DNA of 64,000 nt, taken from the NCBI RefSeq assembly GCF_000876015.1, contig NZ_BBQM01000029.1, positions 62,001-126,000 of the forward strand, in the 5' to 3' direction. The notes beneath the pieces are model-generated. The model was not told where the DNA came from, did no database searches, and saw only the letters and a program-made list of their open reading frames with translations. The translations under genes were made by a program, and so were the position numbers. Source of the stretch: Cupriavidus basilensis (lineage in GTDB: Bacteria > Pseudomonadota > Gammaproteobacteria > Burkholderiales > Burkholderiaceae). The stretch's first letter is position 1, and every line of letters starts with the position of its first letter. Positions 45,652-53,773 of this stretch are shown one piece after another.

Positions 45652-47454
45652 ATGGATGCAACGACAAAGACCGGCCGCACCGTGCGCATCGGCGGCGCCT
45701 CCGGCTTCTGGGGCGACAGCAGCGTGGGCGCGCCGCAGCTGGTGCGCCACGGCGAGATCGACTACCTGGTGTTCGACTACCTGGCCGAGCTGACCATGTC
45801 GGTGCTGGCCGCCGCGCGCCTGCGCAAGCCGGAGCTCGGCTACGCCACCGACTTCGTCGCCGTGACCATGAAGAGCCTGCTCAAGGAAATCGCCGCGCGC
45901 AACATCGGCGTGGTCAGCAATGCCGGCGGCATCAACCCGCGGGGCTGCGCGCAGGCGCTGGCCGCGATCGCCGCGGAGCAGGGCGTGGACGTGCGCATCG
46001 CCGTGGTGGAGGGCGACGACGTGATGCCGCTGCTGCCGGCGCTGCGCGAGAGCGGCGTCGAGGACATGCAGAAGGGCCAGCCGCTGCCGGACAAGCTGGT
46101 CAGCGCCAACGCCTATCTCGGCGCGCTGCCGATCCGGCAGGCGCTGGACGACGGTGCGCAGATCGTCATCACCGGGCGCTGCGTGGACAGCGCGGTCACG
46201 CTCGGCGTGCTGATGCACGAGTTCGGCTGGCGGCCCGATGACTACGACCTGCTGGCGCAGGGCAGCCTGGCCGGCCACATCATCGAATGCGGCTGCCAGG
46301 CCACCGGCGGCCTGCACACCGACTGGGACAGCGTGCCGGACTGGCCGAACATCGGCTACCCCGTGGTGGCCTGCCGCGCCGACGGCAGCTTCCTGGTGGG
46401 CAAGCCGCCCGGCACCGGCGGGCTGGTCAGCACCGCCACCGTGGGCGAGCAGATCCTGTACGAGATCGGCGACCCGGCCGCCTACCTGCTGCCCGACGTG
46501 ACCTGCGACTTCACCGGCGTGACGCTGGCGCAGGCCGGCCCCGACCTGGTCGAGGTGCGTGGCGCGCGCGGGCGCGCGCCGGGCGACCGCTACAAGGTCT
46601 CGGCCACCTATGTCGACGGCTTCCGCTGCAACGCGCAGCTCTCCATCGTCGGCTTCGACGCGGTGGCCAAGGCCGAGCGCACCGCGCAGGCCATCCTCGC
46701 GCGCACGCGCGCGCTGTTCGCCGCGCACGGCTTCGGCGACTACAGCCGCACGCACGTCGAAGTGCTGGGCGCCGAGTCGTGCTACGGCCCCCACGCGCAA
46801 ACGCGCCACACGCGCGAGGCCATCATGCGGCTGGCCGTGATGCACCCGGAGAAGGCCGCGCTGGAACTGTTCGCGCGCGAGATCTCGGCGGCCGGCACCA
46901 GCTGGTCGCCCGGCACCACCGGCTCGGGCGGCGGCCGGCCCAGCCCCTCGCCGTCGATCCGGCAATACGCCTTCCTGCTGGAGAAAGACAAGCTGTCGCC
47001 CACGGTGCTGATCGACGGCGAGTGCAAGCCGGTGGCCATGCCCGTGGCGGCGCCCGCGGCCGCGTCTCCCTCCGCGCAGCCCGCGCCCGATGGACTCGAT
47101 GCGCCGCCGTCCGCCGGCGACTTCGAGGAAGTCCCGCTGATCCGCCTCGCCTATGGCCGCAGCGGCGACAAGGGCGACATCTCCAATATCGGCCTGATGG
47201 CGCGCCGGCCCGAGTACCTGCCGTGGCTGCGCGCGGGCGCGACGCCGGCGCGCGTGGCGCAATGGCTCGGCCATCTGGTCAGGGGGCCGGTCACGCGCCA
47301 CGACCTGCCCGGCATCCACGCCGTCAACCTGGTGTGCGAGGAAGCGCTCGACGGCGGCGGCATGGCCTCGCTGCGCAACGACCCGCTCGGCAAGGGCATG
47401 GCGCAGATCCTGCTGGCCATGCCGGTGCGCGTGCCGCGCGGGCTGCTGCCATGA
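45652..47454 (+). CDS. AtuA/DUF1446-family acyclic terpene utilisation-like protein
   Basis: 600-residue protein with an N-terminal DUF1446 domain (about 8-455: RIGGASGFWGDSSVGAPQLV, then VVSNAGGINPRGCAQALAAI) and, after a Pro/Ala/Ser linker (about 465-490), the small AtuA C-terminal domain (about 500-598: IRLAYGRSGDKGDISNIGLM). AtuA belongs to the citronellol/geraniol pathway of pseudomonads, but its reaction is not settled. The other atu genes (carboxylase subunits AtuC/AtuF) are absent, so terpene use cannot be claimed. GAGGAGAC precedes the ATG. A GntR gene overlaps its end by four bases. Confidence 0.85.
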   Translation: MDATTKTGRTVRIGGASGFWGDSSVGAPQLVRHGEIDYLVFDYLAELTMSVLAAARLRKPELGYATDFVAVTMKSLLKEIAARNIGVVSNAGGINPRGCAQALAAIAAEQGVDVRIAVVEGDDVMPLLPALRESGVEDMQKGQPLPDKLVSANAYLGALPIRQALDDGAQIVITGRCVDSAVTLGVLMHEFGWRPDDYDLLAQGSLAGHIIECGCQATGGLHTDWDSVPDWPNIGYPVVACRADGSFLVGKPPGTGGLVSTATVGEQILYEIGDPAAYLLPDVTCDFTGVTLAQAGPDLVEVRGARGRAPGDRYKVSATYVDGFRCNAQLSIVGFDAVAKAERTAQAILARTRALFAAHGFGDYSRTHVEVLGAESCYGPHAQTRHTREAIMRLAVMHPEKAALELFAREISAAGTSWSPGTTGSGGGRPSPSPSIRQYAFLLEKDKLSPTVLIDGECKPVAMPVAAPAAASPSAQPAPDGLDAPPSAGDFEEVPLIRLAYGRSGDKGDISNIGLMARRPEYLPWLRAGATPARVAQWLGHLVRGPVTRHDLPGIHAVNLVCEEALDGGGMASLRNDPLGKGMAQILLAMPVRVPRGLLP

Positions 47455-48290
47455 ACCGCGCCGCGCCGGCATCATTGTCGGCATCACCGCCGGCATCGCC
47501 GCTGGCACCACCGCCCGCGCAACTGCCCGAGGACGGCGGCGGCGTGGCGCGCTACCGCCAGCTGGCCAGCGTGCTGCGCCATCGCATCGTCTGTGGCGAA
47601 TGGCCGCTGGGCCACCGCCTGCCCACGGTGGAGCAGCTCGCGCAGAGCTACGGCATCGCCCGCGTCACGGTGCGGCAGGCCTTCGCCGTGCTGGCCGAGG
47701 AAGGGCTGGTGAGCAGCCAGCGCGGGCGCGGCACGCACGTCACCGGCCAGCCGCCCGGGCCCAGCGCGGGCATGCGCTCGGTCATCAACGACGAGCTGGT
47801 CGGCAGCAGCGAGCTCGAGATCCGCATCCTGGAAAAACACCGGGACGTGCGCCTGCCCGACGGCCTGCCCACGCGCGGCGCGGCGCTGGACAAATACGTG
47901 CTGCTGCGCAAGCTGCACCTGCACGACGGCGAGCCGTTCTGCCTGATCGAGCTGTACGTGGCCTCGGCGGTGTTCAACCGCTTCCCGCGCGGCGCCGAGA
48001 AGCAGCGCAAGATCGCGCGCCTGCTGCGCGAGGCCGTGGGCGAGCGCCTCGGCATGCTGCACCAGAGCATGACGGTGGAGCCGGCCGACTACGCGCTCGC
48101 GCGCGAGCTGGCCTGCGGCTTCGCCGCGCCGGTCGCCAAGATCGTGCGCACCACGCTCGATGTCGACGGCAACGTGCTCACGGCGGGCTGCTTCTGGTAC
48201 CGCGGCGACCGCTTCATCCTCGACGTGGAATTCCCGGCCCGGCTTACCGAGCGCTACCCGGCGCTGGCCGTGCCCGACAGCCGCGGCTGA
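47451..48290 (+). CDS. GntR-family regulator with UTRA domain (HutC type)
   Basis: 279-residue regulator. The first 30 residues are Ala/Ser/Pro-rich. A winged helix spans about 35-105 (RYRQLASVLRHRIVCGEWPL, then VEQLAQSYGIARVTVRQAFA), and a UTRA ligand domain spans about 125-270 (KYVLLRKLHLHDGEPFCLIE, in part). The ATG overlaps the AtuA-like stop by four bases, so the enzyme and its regulator are translated together. It probably binds the palindrome at 45547-45566 and senses the substrate of the AtuA-like protein. Confidence 0.9.
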   Translation: MNRAAPASLSASPPASPLAPPPAQLPEDGGGVARYRQLASVLRHRIVCGEWPLGHRLPTVEQLAQSYGIARVTVRQAFAVLAEEGLVSSQRGRGTHVTGQPPGPSAGMRSVINDELVGSSELEIRILEKHRDVRLPDGLPTRGAALDKYVLLRKLHLHDGEPFCLIELYVASAVFNRFPRGAEKQRKIARLLREAVGERLGMLHQSMTVEPADYALARELACGFAAPVAKIVRTTLDVDGNVLTAGCFWYRGDRFILDVEFPARLTERYPALAVPDSRG

Positions 48291-48331
48291 CGGCCGCGCG
48301 ATTCCGCGCGATTCTCGCCATTCCTCGCCAT

Positions 48332-49117
48332 TCAGGAACGGATCTCCAGGGCGTTTTCAAGCATGCGCGCGAGCGCGATCAGTTTCGGGGCAATGACATT
48401 CCTGTGCTCGGCGACCGATATCGATATCGCGGCCGAGCCGCAGTTGAGCGTGTAAGGAATGCTGCCGTCGGCGGCCACCACGGGCACGGCCACCGTGGTG
48501 TACGCCTTGTGGAACACGCCTTCGTTGAGCACATAGCCGAGGCGGTCGTAGTCGGCGAGCGCCTTGTTCATGGCGCGGCTGACCTCCGTCATGGTTGCCC
48601 GGTCCTGGGTGCGCAGCTCGTCTAGCAACTGGCGCCGCTGCGCGGTCGGCAGCCCGGCTACGTAGGCCCAGCCAAGCGCCGACGTCGCCAGCGGAACGGC
48701 GGAGCCGACGCGCAGGTTCATCAACAGCTGATTGTTTCCCTCGCAGCGCTCGACAAAGACCATGCGGTTGCCGTCGCGCGTGGCGAGCCCGCAGGCCGCT
48801 CCGTAGCGCGTGGCGATTTCCTGCATGTGCGGCCGGGCCAGTTCCACCAGGCTCATCCCGGAAATGGCGCTGTACCCCAGCCGCAGGACGGGCAGGCCGG
48901 GGCGATAGCGCTCGCCGGCGACGACGATCAGCATTCCGGTTTCCAGGAGCGTGTGGCAGAGACGCCAGACGGTGGGCTGGGGAATGCCGGTGAGCTTGGC
49001 GATTTCCGATCCGCTCAGTTCGGGGCGCGCGGCCGAGAAGCACTGCAGAACCTGGATGCCGCGGGCAAGCGCGGCGACGAACTGCCGGTCCTTAGCGAGA
49101 GGGCGGGCTTGCGCCAT
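48332..49117 (-). CDS. IclR-family transcriptional regulator
   Basis: 261-residue regulator. A winged helix (about 14-75: LARGIQVLQCFSAARPELSG, then LTGIPQPTVWRLCHTLLETG) is followed by the IclR effector domain (about 85-255, with ATRDGNRMVFVERCEGN and GYVLNEGVFHKAYTTVAVPV). It diverges from the OYE-family gene. Two AT-rich TTATTCG-type half-sites lie between them (49136-49174), and a third copy of the motif stands before the CoA-transferase gene, so it most likely controls the whole 49253-59272 cluster. Confidence 0.92.
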   Translation of the reverse strand: MAQARPLAKDRQFVAALARGIQVLQCFSAARPELSGSEIAKLTGIPQPTVWRLCHTLLETGMLIVVAGERYRPGLPVLRLGYSAISGMSLVELARPHMQEIATRYGAACGLATRDGNRMVFVERCEGNNQLLMNLRVGSAVPLATSALGWAYVAGLPTAQRRQLLDELRTQDRATMTEVSRAMNKALADYDRLGYVLNEGVFHKAYTTVAVPVVAADGSIPYTLNCGSAAISISVAEHRNVIAPKLIALARMLENALEIRS

Positions 49118-49135
49118 GATCTGTCTTCCGGTAGT

Positions 49136-49174
49136 TTATTCGAATGGCAATTATATAACTCGCATAGCGAATAA
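49136..49174. promoter_or_regulatory. Two facing IclR-type sites in the divergent promoter region
   Basis: TTATTCGAATGGCAATTAT (49136-49154) and, on the opposite strand, TTATTCGCTATGCGAGTTAT (49155-49174) face each other. They agree in TTATTCG, near-AT(G)GC and the final TTAT. They fit an operator shared by the IclR gene and the OYE gene. Confidence 0.6.
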
Positions 49175-49252
49175 TAAAGAGGCGCGGCACGGAATGTGTC
49201 CAGCGCCCGGGCCGCCCCGCTCGATGCGCCGTGCGACACAAGGAGACAAACG

Positions 49253-50416
49253 ATGCAGGCGAAACTGTTTTCCCCGCTCCAGCTGCGCGGCGTGACACTC
49301 AAGAACCGGATCGTGCTGGCGCCCATGCTGACCTATTCGGCGCGCAACGGATTCATCTCCGACTGGCACCTGGTGCATCTCGGGAAGTTCGCGGTGGGCG
49401 GCGTCGGGCTGGTCTTCATGGAGTCCACCAAGGTCGACCCGCGCGGCTGCACCACGCCGAACGATCCGGGCCTCTGGAAGGACGACTTCATCGAGCCGCT
49501 GCGCCGCGTGACCGCCTTTCTGCGCCAGCATGGCGCGGCGGCCGGCATCCAGCTGGGGCATTCGGGGAGAAAGGCGCGCAATTCGCTGCCCTGGCAGGGC
49601 CGCGCGCCGCTGGCGGAGGCGCCGGGAGTCGACCACGGGGAGGCCTGGGAAATCATCGGCCCCAGCGCCATCGCGCATACGGCCGGCGCCAGCGTGCCGC
49701 GCGCCATGACGCCAGCCGACATGCGGGACCAGGTGCGCAGGTGGAGCGAGGCGACAAAGCGGGCCCATGCCGCCGGTTTCGATGTCCTGGAGATCCACGC
49801 GGCGCACGGCTATCTCCTGCACCAGTTCCTGTCGCCCGCCGCCAACCAGCGCACCGACGCATTCGGCGGCTCGCTGGAAAACCGGATGCGCTTCCCGCTG
49901 GAGATAGTGAGCGCGGTGCGCGCGGCCTGGCCGCAGGACAAGCCGCTGTTCTGCCGGATCTCGGCCACGGACGAGGCGGGCTGGACCATCGCCGACAGCC
50001 TGCGCTTCGCGCAATGCCTGAAGGCGCACGGCGTGGACATCGTCGATTGCAGCGCGGGCGGCATGACGGCGCGCTCCGTCGCCGATCCCGGCCCCTCGCC
50101 GTCCTATGGCTACCAGGTGCCCTACGCCGAGACGATTCGCCGGGAGCTGGACATCGGCACGATGGCGGTCGGCCTGATCATCCATGCCGAACAGGCGGAG
50201 ACCATCCTCCAGGCCGGTCAGGCCGACCTCGTCGCGCTGGGCCGCGAGCTGCTCTACAACCCGCACTGGGCCCTGGATGCCGCGGCCAAGCTCGACCAGC
50301 AGGATGCCTACGCCACGGTTCCGGCCAACTACGGCTACTGGCTCGAAAAGCGCGCCAACGCGGGTTTCGCGCGCTGCCTGTCGACGTGGCAGTCGGGGCG
50401 GCAGGCGCCGCGCTGA
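49253..50416 (+). CDS. Old yellow enzyme-family NADH:flavin oxidoreductase
   Basis: 387-residue TIM-barrel flavoprotein that reduces activated C=C bonds with NAD(P)H. FMN- and substrate-binding segments are clear: LKNRIVLAPMLTYSARNG, GIQLGHSGRKA, DVLEIHAAHGYLLHQFLSP, FGGSLENRMRFP and ALGRELLYNPHW. It resembles the YqjM-like branch, but the redox-tuning Cys of that branch appears to be Leu here (PMLTYS for PMCMYS). AAGGAGAC lies just before the ATG. First gene of the IclR-controlled cluster; it may saturate an unsaturated acid. Confidence 0.9.
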   Translation: MQAKLFSPLQLRGVTLKNRIVLAPMLTYSARNGFISDWHLVHLGKFAVGGVGLVFMESTKVDPRGCTTPNDPGLWKDDFIEPLRRVTAFLRQHGAAAGIQLGHSGRKARNSLPWQGRAPLAEAPGVDHGEAWEIIGPSAIAHTAGASVPRAMTPADMRDQVRRWSEATKRAHAAGFDVLEIHAAHGYLLHQFLSPAANQRTDAFGGSLENRMRFPLEIVSAVRAAWPQDKPLFCRISATDEAGWTIADSLRFAQCLKAHGVDIVDCSAGGMTARSVADPGPSPSYGYQVPYAETIRRELDIGTMAVGLIIHAEQAETILQAGQADLVALGRELLYNPHWALDAAAKLDQQDAYATVPANYGYWLEKRANAGFARCLSTWQSGRQAPR

Positions 50417-50484
50417 GCCGGCCCAGGCCGTAAAATTTTTTTTGCCCTTTCAATGAATTGATTATTCGCATTGCAAATTAATCT
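50417..50484 (+). promoter_or_regulatory. Intergenic AT-rich tract and third IclR-type site
   Basis: A short GGCC-rich stretch is followed by AAAATTTTTTTT (50433-50444), which may weakly terminate the OYE transcript. The motif TTATTCGCATTGCAAATTAA (from 50462) then repeats the site found at 49136. It ends only 2 bases before the ATG at 50485, so an activator or repressor bound there would affect this second transcript. Confidence 0.5.
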
Positions 50485-51759
50485 ATGACTACGGAACAGA
50501 AAGCGGGACCCACGGTGCCGGAAGCCGCGCTGGCGGGAATCAGGGTGGTGGAGATCGGCGTTGCCATGGCGGGGCCCTTCTGCGCCATGACGCTGGGCGA
50601 CTACGGTGCCGACGTCATCAAGATCGAGCGCCCCGGCGAGGGCGACGACAGCCGCGCGTGGCCGCCGTATTTCCACGGCTCGATGGGCTACTACTACGCC
50701 TCGGCAAATCGCAACAAGCGCGGCATAGCCCTGGATCTCAAGCATCCCGAGGGTGTCGCCGCGGCGCGCGCGCTGATCGAGGGCGCCGACGTGCTGGTGA
50801 CGAACTACCGCGCCGGCGTGCTGGACCGGCTCGGCCTGGGGTGGGCCGAGCTCTCCCGGGCCAATCCACGGCTGATCTATTGCAGCATCAGCGGCTTCGG
50901 CAGCACCGGGCCCCTGGCGGCGCAACCAGCCAACGACCTGTTCATGCAAGCCTATTCGGGCGGCATGAGCATCACCGGGGAGGTGGGCGGATCGCCGGCC
51001 AAGATGGGGATTTCGGTTGCGGACATCGGCGGCGGAATGTTCGCCGCGATCGGCGTGCTGACCGCCTTGCAGGCTCGCCACGCCACCGGCCTCGGGCAAC
51101 AGGTGGACACGTCGCTGCTCGAAGGGCAGATCGCCATGCTCGCCCATTTCCTCACGCGCCATTTCGCCAGCGGCGAAGTGCCGGGCCCGAGCGGCAGCGG
51201 CGCGTTGAGCAGTCCCATCTACCGCGCCTTCCAGGGCAGCGACGACTGGATCGTGATCGCCGCGTTCAACCAGCGCATGTGGCAGGGCCTGTGCCGCGCG
51301 CTGGAGCGCGAGGCGTGGATCGACGACGAACGCTTTGCCGACGCGCGCGTGCGCTCGCTTCACCGGCAGGAACTCATTGCCCTGATCGCCGAGGTCGTGT
51401 CGCAACACCCGGTTGCCTACTGGACGGCGCGGCTGGCCGGGCAGGGCGTGCCGTGCTCCCCGGTAAACAAGATCGACCAGGTGGTGGCCCAGCCGCAGGT
51501 GCAGGCCGCGCATCTGATCGAGGACCTGGAGCTGCCGGGCCTGGGGCCGATGCGCATGGCCGGCCTGCCTTTCCGCCTGGGCGACACGCCCGGAGCGGTG
51601 CGCCTGCCGCCGCCGCGGCTGGGCCAGCACACCGCCGAGGTGCTGAACGAGCTCGGCTACACGGCGCAGCAGCTCGAGGAACTCGCGGCGCGCCGAGTCA
51701 TTGGACTGGACCACGGCTGGCGGCAGTACGCGCCGGCGCAGCCCGAAGTCCAGGCGTAA
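50485..51759 (+). CDS. Class III CoA transferase (CaiB/BaiF family)
   Basis: 424-residue enzyme that moves CoA between carboxylic acids. The N-terminal GIRVVEIGVAMAGPFCAMTL and GADVIKIERPGEGD are typical, and the catalytic Asp151 stands in PANDLFMQAYSGGMS. RNKRGIALDLKHPEG (near 73) binds CoA. There is no good ribosome binding site between the IclR-like motif and the ATG. In this cluster it probably activates the imported acid for the MaoC, lyase and dehydrogenase steps; the itaconate pathway uses a CoA transferase of the same class, so a related C5 or larger dicarboxylate is a reasonable guess. Confidence 0.92.
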   Translation: MTTEQKAGPTVPEAALAGIRVVEIGVAMAGPFCAMTLGDYGADVIKIERPGEGDDSRAWPPYFHGSMGYYYASANRNKRGIALDLKHPEGVAAARALIEGADVLVTNYRAGVLDRLGLGWAELSRANPRLIYCSISGFGSTGPLAAQPANDLFMQAYSGGMSITGEVGGSPAKMGISVADIGGGMFAAIGVLTALQARHATGLGQQVDTSLLEGQIAMLAHFLTRHFASGEVPGPSGSGALSSPIYRAFQGSDDWIVIAAFNQRMWQGLCRALEREAWIDDERFADARVRSLHRQELIALIAEVVSQHPVAYWTARLAGQGVPCSPVNKIDQVVAQPQVQAAHLIEDLELPGLGPMRMAGLPFRLGDTPGAVRLPPPRLGQHTAEVLNELGYTAQQLEELAARRVIGLDHGWRQYAPAQPEVQA

Positions 51760-51786
51760 CCCATCCGGTCACCAGGAGGAGATTTC

Positions 51787-52302
51787 ATGACATTGATTAC
51801 CGACGAAGTCCGCCGGCACATCGGCATGCAGGGTGAGCGCAGGCCCGCCTGCGACGCCGTCGAGCGCGGCGCCGTGCGGCGCTATGCCCAGGCCATCATG
51901 GACGCGGATCCGGCCTATATGGATGACCGCCATCCCCGTCATGGCGGCGCGGTGGCGCCCCCGCTGTATCCGGCGTTCCTGTTCCGGCTGCCGTATGGCG
52001 CGGGCGACCCGCTGAGCGAGCGCGCGCAGGACCCCGATTTCGACGGCCTCGTCACCGCCGTCGGCAGCGGATTGCCGGAGCTGCCGCTCCACGGGATGGC
52101 CCTGCTCAACGGCGGCGCCGAGATCGAGCTGCTTCGCTACGCGCGCCACGGCGAGCGGATCTACCAGCAGTCGCGCTACGCCGACATCTACGAACGCGAG
52201 TCCCGCTCCGGTCCGATGATCATGGTGGTCATCGAGACCACCTATGAGACGGAATCCGGCGAGCCGCTGATGCGGGTGAAAAAAACGCTGATCAGGAGAT
52301 AA
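51787..52302 (+). CDS. MaoC-like dehydratase, N-terminal-half type
   Basis: 171-residue hot-dog-fold protein of the MaoC_dehydrat_N (FAS1-like) group. It starts MTLITDEVRRHIGMQGERRP and has AVRRYAQAIMDADPAYMDD (in part) near 30, lacking the catalytic Asp/His hydratase motif, as usual for this half. AGGAGG precedes the ATG. It should pair with the next gene product to form a double-hot-dog hydratase acting on an enoyl-CoA. Confidence 0.85.
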   Translation: MTLITDEVRRHIGMQGERRPACDAVERGAVRRYAQAIMDADPAYMDDRHPRHGGAVAPPLYPAFLFRLPYGAGDPLSERAQDPDFDGLVTAVGSGLPELPLHGMALLNGGAEIELLRYARHGERIYQQSRYADIYERESRSGPMIMVVIETTYETESGEPLMRVKKTLIRR

Positions 52303-52306
52303 GACC

Positions 52307-52795
52307 ATGAGCTCTCGCAGGAACTTCGAAGACGTCGGCATCGGTGACGACCTCTCCCCGCTGATGAAAGGGCCGCTGACCACCGCGCACCTGATGCGCT
52401 GGTCGGCCGCGGTCGAGAACTGGCACAAGATCCACTACGACCTGCCGTTCGCCCAGCAGCACGACGAACTGCCCGGCTTGCTGATCAACGGTTCTCTCAA
52501 GCAGCAATTCATCGCCGAATACCTGAAGGCGTGGGCCGGGTCCGCGGGCTGGGTCTGGAAGATCGGCTTCCAGTTCCGCGCCATGAACCTGGTGGGCGAG
52601 CGGCTCGCCCTGTGGGGCAAGGTCGTGAACACGCGCCGCGCCGAGGCCTTCGGGCTTGTCGACCTGGAGCTGGGAATCCGCGACGAAACGCAGAAGGAAT
52701 CCACGCCGGGCACGGCGGTGATCGCCTTGCCGTACCGCGACGGAGAACCCGTGCCTTACCCGTTCGTCGCGCCCGCCGAACCCGCGTCGGTGTGA
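52307..52795 (+). CDS. MaoC-like dehydratase, C-terminal-half type
   Basis: 162-residue hot-dog-fold protein, 4 bp after the preceding half. TTAHLMRWSAAVENWHKIHYD contains the Asp/Asn-x4-His-type catalytic loop of R-specific hydratases (here N38-W-H-K-I-H, with HYD following), and LLINGSLKQQFIAEYLKAW resembles the family GMLL/ALL segment. Together with the previous protein it probably hydrates or dehydrates an acyl-CoA. In many relatives these two domains are a single 280-residue protein. Confidence 0.85.
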   Translation: MSSRRNFEDVGIGDDLSPLMKGPLTTAHLMRWSAAVENWHKIHYDLPFAQQHDELPGLLINGSLKQQFIAEYLKAWAGSAGWVWKIGFQFRAMNLVGERLALWGKVVNTRRAEAFGLVDLELGIRDETQKESTPGTAVIALPYRDGEPVPYPFVAPAEPASV

Positions 52796-52812
52796 ATCCA
52801 AGAGCCATTCCC

Positions 52813-53697
52813 ATGACCAAACTGAGTTACGAAATCGAGATCGCCTGCCAGGAGATCGATCAATTGGGCGAGTGCCCCATGTGGCATCCGACCGAGCACC
52901 GGCTGTACTGGGTCGACACCCGCCGCCCGGCCCTGCGCCGGCTCGAGGCCGACGGCACCACGCGTACGTGGGAGATGCCGAGCAACATCGGCTCCTTCGT
53001 GTTCGCGCGCGATGGCGGCATCGTGGTGGCGCTCAAGCAGGGCTTCTGCCGGCTCGATCCGGCGACCGGGGCGCTGACCACGATCGTCCACCCGGAACCG
53101 CAGTTGCCGGAGAACCGCCTGAACGACGGCCGCTGCGACCGGCGCGGGCGCTTCTGGTGCGGCACGCGCGACGCGGGCAATGAAAATCCCGGCGGCTCGC
53201 TGTACCGGCTCGATCCCGACGAGAGCGTGCACAAGATGGACAGCGGCTTCATCGTGTCCAACGGCATGGCCTTCAGTCCGGACGACAAGACGCTCGTGTT
53301 TGGCGACAGCCGCGGCGACACCATCTGGCGCTACGACTTCGATCTGGACACCGGCGCCATCAGCAACAAGCGGGTGTACCTGGATACCCGCGGCCTGCCG
53401 TGGCGCGTGGATGGCGCCACGTTCGATGCCGACGGCTATTACTGGTGCGCGCTCATCGGCGATGGCGCGGTGGGACGGTTCGATCCGCACGGCCGGCTGG
53501 AGCGGATGGTCCGGCTGCCCGTCAGCCATCCCACCATGTGCAACTTCGGCGGCGCGGGGCTGGACGTGCTGTACGTGACGTCGACCTCGGTGCTGGTGCC
53601 CGATGCGTCGCGCGCGTCGCAGCCGCTGGCCGGCGCGGTGTTCGCCATCCACGGGCTTGGCGCGCGCGGGGTGCCGGAGCCGTTTTTCTCCGGCTGA
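52813..53697 (+). CDS. SMP-30/gluconolactonase-family lactonase
   Basis: 294-residue six-bladed propeller with a divalent metal site: Glu in LGECPMWHP (near 19), Asn in PENRLNDGRCDRRGRFWCGT, Asn in IVSNGMAFSPDDKTL and Asp in WRVDGATFDADGYYWCA. It would hydrolyse an aldonolactone or a lactone of a hydroxy-acid. Its place between MaoC and HMG-CoA lyase genes suggests a lactone-forming hydroxy-acid in this pathway, but this is inferred. Confidence 0.9.
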   Translation: MTKLSYEIEIACQEIDQLGECPMWHPTEHRLYWVDTRRPALRRLEADGTTRTWEMPSNIGSFVFARDGGIVVALKQGFCRLDPATGALTTIVHPEPQLPENRLNDGRCDRRGRFWCGTRDAGNENPGGSLYRLDPDESVHKMDSGFIVSNGMAFSPDDKTLVFGDSRGDTIWRYDFDLDTGAISNKRVYLDTRGLPWRVDGATFDADGYYWCALIGDGAVGRFDPHGRLERMVRLPVSHPTMCNFGGAGLDVLYVTSTSVLVPDASRASQPLAGAVFAIHGLGARGVPEPFFSG

Positions 53698-53773
53698 ACC
53701 GGCATGGCCGGCGCGGTGCCGGATGGGTTCATCAGCAATCGATGCCAACAGAAACATTGCCGAGGAGTTTGAG

